Assembly (NCBI GenBank): GCA_963817075.1
Contig: CAWFMT010000009.1
Coordinates: forward strand, 62,001 to 126,000
Direction of reading: 5' to 3'
From: DASPKM01 sp963817075
Lineage (GTDB): Bacteria; Bacteroidota; Bacteroidia; Chitinophagales; Chitinophagaceae
Length of the DNA stretch: 64,000 bases
Shown here piece after piece: positions 60,401 to 64,000 of this stretch. The position numbers were made by a program, and so were the translations under genes. Below the pieces are notes generated by a model. The model ran no database searches and was not told the origin of the DNA. It was given only the letters and a program-made list of their open reading frames with translations. Within the stretch, counting starts at the first letter, position 1. Every line of letters begins with the position of its first letter.

Positions 60401-61826
60401 TTACTGGGATTTTGGGGATGGACAAACATCTACCCTCGCTAATCCAAAACATTTTTACAATGCATATGGAACATATGATGCAAAATTGTATGCTGCAGGT
60501 TTCGGCGGATGTTTAGACTCCATGGTTAGGACCATCAATGTTTTCAATCCATATAACACTGTAATTAATTATAGTCCTCTGGAAGCCTGTAATGAACTTA
60601 CCGTGGATTTTTCAGTTGCTCCACCCGCTAATACCAGGTTCAATTTTTATTTCAGCGATGGAGATATTGATTCAACCCAAAGAACAACTTTTAGCCATCT
60701 TTATAAATCACCGAGTTTTTACAGTCCATACATGATCATTAAGGATAGCCTCGATTGCCAGGTAACAGTTGGCGGTCCTGATGTCATTAAGATATATGGA
60801 GCTGAACCATTCTTTGGTGTTGATAAGAAAGCATTCTGCGATAGTGGAACAGTGTATTTTACCAATTATACTATCGCCAATGATACCATTATTTCAAGTG
60901 TTTGGGATTTCGATGATGGGAATACATCTGTAATCAAGGATCCAATTCATAGCTTTAATACACCTGGAACTTATATAGTGTCCTTAACTGCAACTACAGC
61001 CAGAGGGTGTGTGAAATCTTTGTATGATACTGTCCGAATTTATGCAACCCCCGAACCCATTATTACAAGTCCGGATGTGGTATGTATCAATTCACCCATT
61101 GATTTTCTCGGAAGCCTGGTTTTGGCTGATACAGCCATAAGCTGGAATTGGAACCTTGGGAATGGAAAGTCCTCAACCAGCCAAAATACTAACACAACTT
61201 ATGGTGCAGTAGGAAATCCAACCATTTCATTGGAAGCAACCAATTTGTTGGGCTGTAAGGGTTCTGTCTCTAAAACGATAGAGGTGGCGCCTTTGCCCAC
61301 GATCAACCTCTTTTCAGATCCTACAATTATTGTTGGGACGGGGATCCTTATACCTGCGACCTACAGTTCCAATGTGATAAGCTATTCCTGGACCCCTGTA
61401 AAAGGGCTTTCCTGCACAAATTGCCCAAATCCTTACGCCAACCCCCAGTTTACCACAAAGTATAATGTGGCGGTAGTGGATAGCAACGGATGCACCAGTT
61501 CTAAGGATATTACTGTTACGGTGGTTTGTAACGACAAAAATTATTTTGTCCCAAATACGTTTTCACCCAATGGAGATGGCATGAATGACGTTTTCTATCC
61601 GAGAGGTTCGGGTATTAACCGTATCCAATCGCTCCGGATTTTCAATAGATGGGGAGATATGCTATTTGAGAAGAAGAATTTTATTGCAAATGATCCTTCA
61701 GCAGGGTGGAATGGAACAGTTAAAGGAAAGGCTGCAGATCAGGATGTCTATGTGTATGTTATAGAATTCATTTGCGAAAATGCCGCAATCATACCATTTA
61801 GGGGTAATGTGGCATTGATCCGATAA
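57408..61826 (+). CDS. Giant PKD-repeat adhesin with T9SS type B sorting domain
   Basis: A secreted surface protein of up to 1472 residues. A hydrophobic signal (LSLGVFLSMMCLISNAQ, near residues 32-48) is followed by about 15 tandem PKD or PKD-like repeats such as WRWDFGDGAISNLQNPSHTY and YNWSFGDGGTSNLKDPLHTY. The CHU_C sorting domain (NYFVPNTFSPNGDGMNDVF to FRGNVALIR) occupies the last 95 residues. PKD domains usually mediate adhesion or glycan contact. The start is uncertain: no ATG precedes the signal peptide in frame, so TTG at 57408 or 57417 must be used, or the 5' end holds an unseen indel. The upstream gene is a damaged paralogue, and PorP/SprF follows. Confidence 0.88.
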   Translation: MVYLSNSIILPAEALPGNHKKKSTRFECIPRLSLGVFLSMMCLISNAQVPVANFTSNVVAGCGPLQVAFSDQSTGSPKFWNWDLGNGQLSNLQNPTAVYSTPGQYTVTLVARNANGTNGITKTNYITVYASPTPNLSANNTIACLPANIQFTDASTDPGGGTITQWRWDFGDGAISNLQNPSHTYSTIGFYNVSLTATSSTGCSGTIGIYRYIRVVSGVTPDFKANPDSLCRAPFSVNFANETSGPGLLTYSWDFGNSTNSTQQNPTATYNSTGTYNVTLNVQSEFGCSGTITKPVNVIGATTTFNSPDSACVSRVVNFQNTSTSTILSSRWDFGDGTTSTQTSPSKTFNTPGPYTVKLYNTYSFCSDSVEKQIQILPPPSVDFTADNVVACKGPFTVNFTDISPDAVAWSWDFGDGGTSNLKNPSHTYLNNGKFSVKLTITSAFGCTNTITKTDFIQILRPVIQITNVPDGGCIPFNFTPITNITSLDGVASYFWDFGDGGTDASSNPVHLYNDSGTYTIKLRITTNGGCVDSIVVGGAVRTGPVGTVDFIVDTTATCAFGAIKFKSLAVPSDTWTWDFGDGTITSVGVDTISHNYKDTGTFSVKLTAYNNGCPFARTKTQLIKVNPPIALFSDTILNCSQRQTVNFTNLSITDPSFGPVSYLWKFGNPGDSTSTAVNPTFTYPSLGIWNVSLTVTNGTCSNTITRQINLTSEIADFTTPKTSICKNEIITITAIGSTPANVSSYQWSINGGALFSGGQSIQTSFPTSGTYSIQLIMTDNNGCVDSKTVMNYLTVSGPVAGFNTIDTGGCKNTVVRFADLSTPAGTIREWSFDFGDGKQQVFTALPFTHQYTDTGFFNVKLTVKDNLGCTDVLLKQNQVRITSPKADFSSISKIFCANVDLQFKDSSRYNITSYNWSFGDGGTSNLKDPLHTYTGRDSVYTVKLTVTDTVGCMDSITKVNYIQIRTPKAAFDAVDTSSICPPLETKFFLKATDYESYYWDFGDGQTSTLANPKHFYNAYGTYDAKLYAAGFGGCLDSMVRTINVFNPYNTVINYSPLEACNELTVDFSVAPPANTRFNFYFSDGDIDSTQRTTFSHLYKSPSFYSPYMIIKDSLDCQVTVGGPDVIKIYGAEPFFGVDKKAFCDSGTVYFTNYTIANDTIISSVWDFDDGNTSVIKDPIHSFNTPGTYIVSLTATTARGCVKSLYDTVRIYATPEPIITSPDVVCINSPIDFLGSLVLADTAISWNWNLGNGKSSTSQNTNTTYGAVGNPTISLEATNLLGCKGSVSKTIEVAPLPTINLFSDPTIIVGTGILIPATYSSNVISYSWTPVKGLSCTNCPNPYANPQFTTKYNVAVVDSNGCTSSKDITVTVVCNDKNYFVPNTFSPNGDGMNDVFYPRGSGINRIQSLRIFNRWGDMLFEKKNFIANDPSAGWNGTVKGKAADQDVYVYVIEFICENAAIIPFRGNVALIR

Positions 61827-61881
61827 ACCTTTACCAATGAAATTGAGTAATTTTAAAATCGTTGTTCCAAAATCCTGCGGC

Positions 61882-62904
61882 ATGAAAACCTGCTTACTTT
61901 TTTTGCTTGCAAACCTCCTTGTGCACCTTACAAATGCGCAGGATATACATTTCTCACAATTCTTTGAAGCCCCATTACTTAGGAACCCATCTTTGGCTGG
62001 GATTTTTGCAGGAGATATTCGCGCTCAGGGAGTATACAGGGACCAATGGAATAGTGTCACCACCGCCTACCGCACTGGATCTTTTAATGCTGAATATAAA
62101 ATGCCGGTTGGAAGGGCAGATGACTTTATTACTGCCGGATTACAAGTTATGTATGATAAAGCGGGAACGGTAGGACTTACAACCACCCATTTACTTCCAG
62201 CGGTTAATTACCATAAATCATTAAGCTCAGAGAAGATCATGTACTTGTCCCTTGGATTTATGGGTGGGATGGTACAAAAAAGAATTGATTATTCTAAGAT
62301 CACAACTGACATTCAATATGGAGGTAGTGGTTACGATCCTTCGATGCCTAATGGAGAGTATTTTCCTAATGCCAATCTTAATTATTTTGACGGGAGTTTT
62401 GGCGCCAGCTTCAATACAACATTTGGAACTGATAATCAGAATACCATGTTCATCGGTGGGGCATTTCACCATTTTAACCGTCCCAAAAATTCTTTCTATC
62501 GCGATGCCAGGATCGAGTTGAATCCAAAATATGTTTTTTCAGTTGGGGTCAAGCTCAATATTGATGAATATACATTTTTCACGCTCCAGGCCGATCAATC
62601 CAGCCAGGGACCATTTAATGAAACCATTGGTGGAGCTATGTATTCATGGAAGCTTGGAGGTGATCCTGAAGATCCCTCTTATGTATTGCATGCAGGAGCC
62701 TTTTTGCGTTGGAAGGACGCCTTAATACCGGTACTTAAAATAGACATGAATCCATTGTCAATTGCCGTTAGTTATGACGTGAATGTTTCTCAGTTGAAAA
62801 CGGCCAGTCAAAGCAGGGGAGGGTTCGAGCTTTCTGTTACTTATGTAGGATTTCTGGATCGGTATAATTCCTCCAGGGATAAAGTACTCTGTCCCAGGTT
62901 TTAG
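61882..62904 (+). CDS. T9SS outer-membrane protein PorP/SprF family
   Basis: A 340-residue outer-membrane barrel protein of the PorP/SprF family. The signal peptide is MKTCLLFLLANLLVHLTNAQ. The mature start DIHFSQFFEAPLLRNPSLAG is the family hallmark, followed by GDIRAQGVYRDQWNSV. SprF in Flavobacterium is needed to secrete the type B adhesin SprB, and PorP belongs to the core machinery. Here it lies directly behind two type B adhesin genes, so a dedicated partner role is likely. An upstream ATG at 61837 would add 15 residues that do not look like a signal peptide. The gap to the adhesin gene is short. Confidence 0.92.
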   Translation: MKTCLLFLLANLLVHLTNAQDIHFSQFFEAPLLRNPSLAGIFAGDIRAQGVYRDQWNSVTTAYRTGSFNAEYKMPVGRADDFITAGLQVMYDKAGTVGLTTTHLLPAVNYHKSLSSEKIMYLSLGFMGGMVQKRIDYSKITTDIQYGGSGYDPSMPNGEYFPNANLNYFDGSFGASFNTTFGTDNQNTMFIGGAFHHFNRPKNSFYRDARIELNPKYVFSVGVKLNIDEYTFFTLQADQSSQGPFNETIGGAMYSWKLGGDPEDPSYVLHAGAFLRWKDALIPVLKIDMNPLSIAVSYDVNVSQLKTASQSRGGFELSVTYVGFLDRYNSSRDKVLCPRF

Positions 62905-62971
62905 ACCCTCGGCAATGGTTACTTACTTTGGAATCAAACCTGCCTATTTTTACGGCCTCAAAAATTCATAG

Positions 62972-63475
62972 ATGAAAATTGATATAGGTGATAAAGCACC
63001 TCTTTTTACATTGTTTGATTCGGGAAAGAATAAGATCAACCTCGAGGATTACAGGGGTAAGAACGTACTCCTTCTCTTTTTTCCATTAGCATTTACAAGC
63101 GTTTGCACAAGGGAACTTTGCAGTGTTAGAGATAATATGGATCAATACAATGAGCTGGATGTTGAAGTCCTGGGAATTAGTGTGGATACGCTCCACACTC
63201 TTAACCGATTCAAGCAGGATCAGCAACTAAATTTCCCCTTATTGAGCGATTTTAATAAGGAGGTATCAAAAGCGTACGGGTCCCTTTACGATACCTTTAT
63301 TTTTGAGATGAAGGGTGTTTCAAAAAGGTCAGCTTTTTTAATCGATAGAGAGGGCGTAGTTAGATACGCAGAAGTGCTTGAAAATGCAGGCGATGTGCCC
63401 AATTTTACAGCGATCAGGGAGACGGTAGACAGTATGAATTCAGAGATATCGTCATCTAATCGTAAAAGCCCGTGA
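62972..63475 (+). CDS. Peroxiredoxin (AhpC/TSA; PrxQ/AhpE-like)
   Basis: A 167-residue thiol peroxidase that reduces hydrogen or organic peroxides. The peroxidatic cysteine lies in PLAFTSVCTRELCSVRD (residue 45), with the conserved Thr before it. A second cysteine at residue 50 sits where the resolving cysteine of PrxQ/BCP proteins is found. VEVLGISVDTLHTLNRF and NFPLLSDFNKEVSKAYG are typical family segments. The reductant is unknown. The gene begins 67 bases after the PorP/SprF gene. Confidence 0.9.
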   Translation: MKIDIGDKAPLFTLFDSGKNKINLEDYRGKNVLLLFFPLAFTSVCTRELCSVRDNMDQYNELDVEVLGISVDTLHTLNRFKQDQQLNFPLLSDFNKEVSKAYGSLYDTFIFEMKGVSKRSAFLIDREGVVRYAEVLENAGDVPNFTAIRETVDSMNSEISSSNRKSP

Positions 63476-63526
63476 AGTCTTAAGTGCTTTTACCCATTTT
63501 GGCTATTTTTTTTGGCCGGGTGTTTG

Positions 63527-63534
63527 TATTTTTG
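63527..63534 (+). promoter_or_regulatory. Bacteroidota -7 element before the last gene
   Basis: TATTTTTG is an exact TAnnTTTG, predicting a start near 63541 and a leader of about 44 bases before ATG 63585. Confidence 0.5.
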
Positions 63535-63584
63535 GTTAAATGAGATATTTTGTCAGAGCTTAAACAAAAAGACCATATCCATTG

Positions 63585-63914
63585 ATGAGGACATTTTACA
63601 TCTTATCTTTTATTTTTCTATCGATCGGCACTTTACAAGCGCAGGAACGCACCAATGAACCTGAGGCTAAGATTGTCAAATTCTATCCTAATCCAGCTAC
63701 TTCCCTCATCACTTTCGATTTACAAAAAGACCTTGACAAATCTTATTCATTTCAGATCTATAATTTTTTAGGCAAGAAGGTCTTTGATCTTCCTTCTATT
63801 ACTCCAAAGACGGTTGTAAATCTCAATGACTTTTACCGTGGAGTTTATATTTTCCAGATTCGTGATAAGAATGGGAAGATTGTTGATAGCGGAAGGTTCC
63901 AGGTTGCTAAATAG
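63585..63914 (+). CDS. Minimal secreted protein consisting mainly of a T9SS type A sorting domain
   Basis: A 109-residue protein. A signal peptide (MRTFYILSFIFLSIGTLQAQ) is followed by only about 12 residues and then a T9SS type A sorting domain, KIVKFYPNPATSLITFDL to GRFQVAK. It has almost no passenger. The FYPNP start, the LGKKV strand and the GVYIFQI strand fit the domain. Either it is a tiny T9SS cargo, or the leftover of a larger protein. ATG 63585 is preferred; a TTG directly before it is not needed. The last 86 bases of the window show no further gene start. Confidence 0.82.
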   Translation: MRTFYILSFIFLSIGTLQAQERTNEPEAKIVKFYPNPATSLITFDLQKDLDKSYSFQIYNFLGKKVFDLPSITPKTVVNLNDFYRGVYIFQIRDKNGKIVDSGRFQVAK

Positions 63915-64000
63915 TTTTCCAAACTTTTATTGATCACTCTTCTTATCGGTTACAATTGTAATTGCAATTGAACTAACACCAATTGCATATCCCTGAAATT

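Noticed and set aside
1..64000. tRNA, rRNA, insertion sequence, prophage and attachment sites
   Set aside because: No tRNA T-loop signature, rRNA segment, transposase or integrase pattern was recognised in any spacer.

Overview
The window looks like a chromosomal segment of a Bacteroidota bacterium, most likely of the family Chitinophagaceae. The evidence is a SusC/SusD pair, type IX secretion (T9SS) sorting domains of type A and type B, a PorP/SprF protein, Bacteroidota-specific small proteins (the DUF2795-like family), signal peptides ending in AQ, and many exact TAnnTTTG promoter elements. The family assignment is an inference from gene content. No rRNA, tRNA, CRISPR array, transposase or phage gene was seen.

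Layout. 0-14 kb: ECF-type sigma factor, uvrA, a T9SS cargo protein, a LOG-family nucleotide hydrolase, a sodium:solute symporter, an operon of O-methyltransferase, LysM glucosaminidase and hpt, a VWA protein, and grpE-dnaJ. 14-26 kb: susC-susD, a convergent heme/FG-GAP lipoprotein, and a coupled pair of a giant ASPIC/UnbV FG-GAP lipoprotein and a vanadium-type haloperoxidase. These look like one cell-surface nutrient or oxidation locus. 26-38 kb: housekeeping genes (rlmI, recN, fabI, lolD, an LptF/LptG permease, a NUDIX hydrolase, tgt, a glycosyltransferase, rsmG) and an orphan response regulator. 38-48 kb: a stress island with two FMN-binding PPOX proteins, a FAD oxidoreductase, BrkB, an lmo0937-type peptide, two PA2169 proteins, a lysine-rich DUF6496 protein, topoisomerase IB, an iron-permease-like protein, SemiSWEET and a DUF892 ferritin-like protein. 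48-52 kb: a zinc-ribbon/Nif3 pair, a DinB-like protein, an M32 carboxypeptidase and a lipoprotein. 52.5-63 kb: two giant PKD-repeat T9SS type B adhesins followed by PorP/SprF. 63-64 kb: a peroxiredoxin and a minimal T9SS type A protein.

Three things stand out. First, single-base indels interrupt several genes: the NUDIX gene and tgt, which are convergent with overlapping stops, and at least seven sites in the first PKD adhesin. Its neighbouring paralogue is intact. Sequencing or assembly error, or very recent decay, must be told apart. Second, the intergenic DNA is built from several families of short reused, often palindromic repeats. The most elaborate is a three-armed palindrome with three copies and a duplicated array at 35.2-35.9 kb. 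Third, exact TAnnTTTG elements lie within about 3-14 bases of many ATG starts, which predicts almost leaderless mRNAs and corrects several gene starts.

I did not find one clearly new system. The best candidates for follow-up are the SusCD / FG-GAP / haloperoxidase locus, the PKD-adhesin/PorP unit, and the three-armed repeat family.
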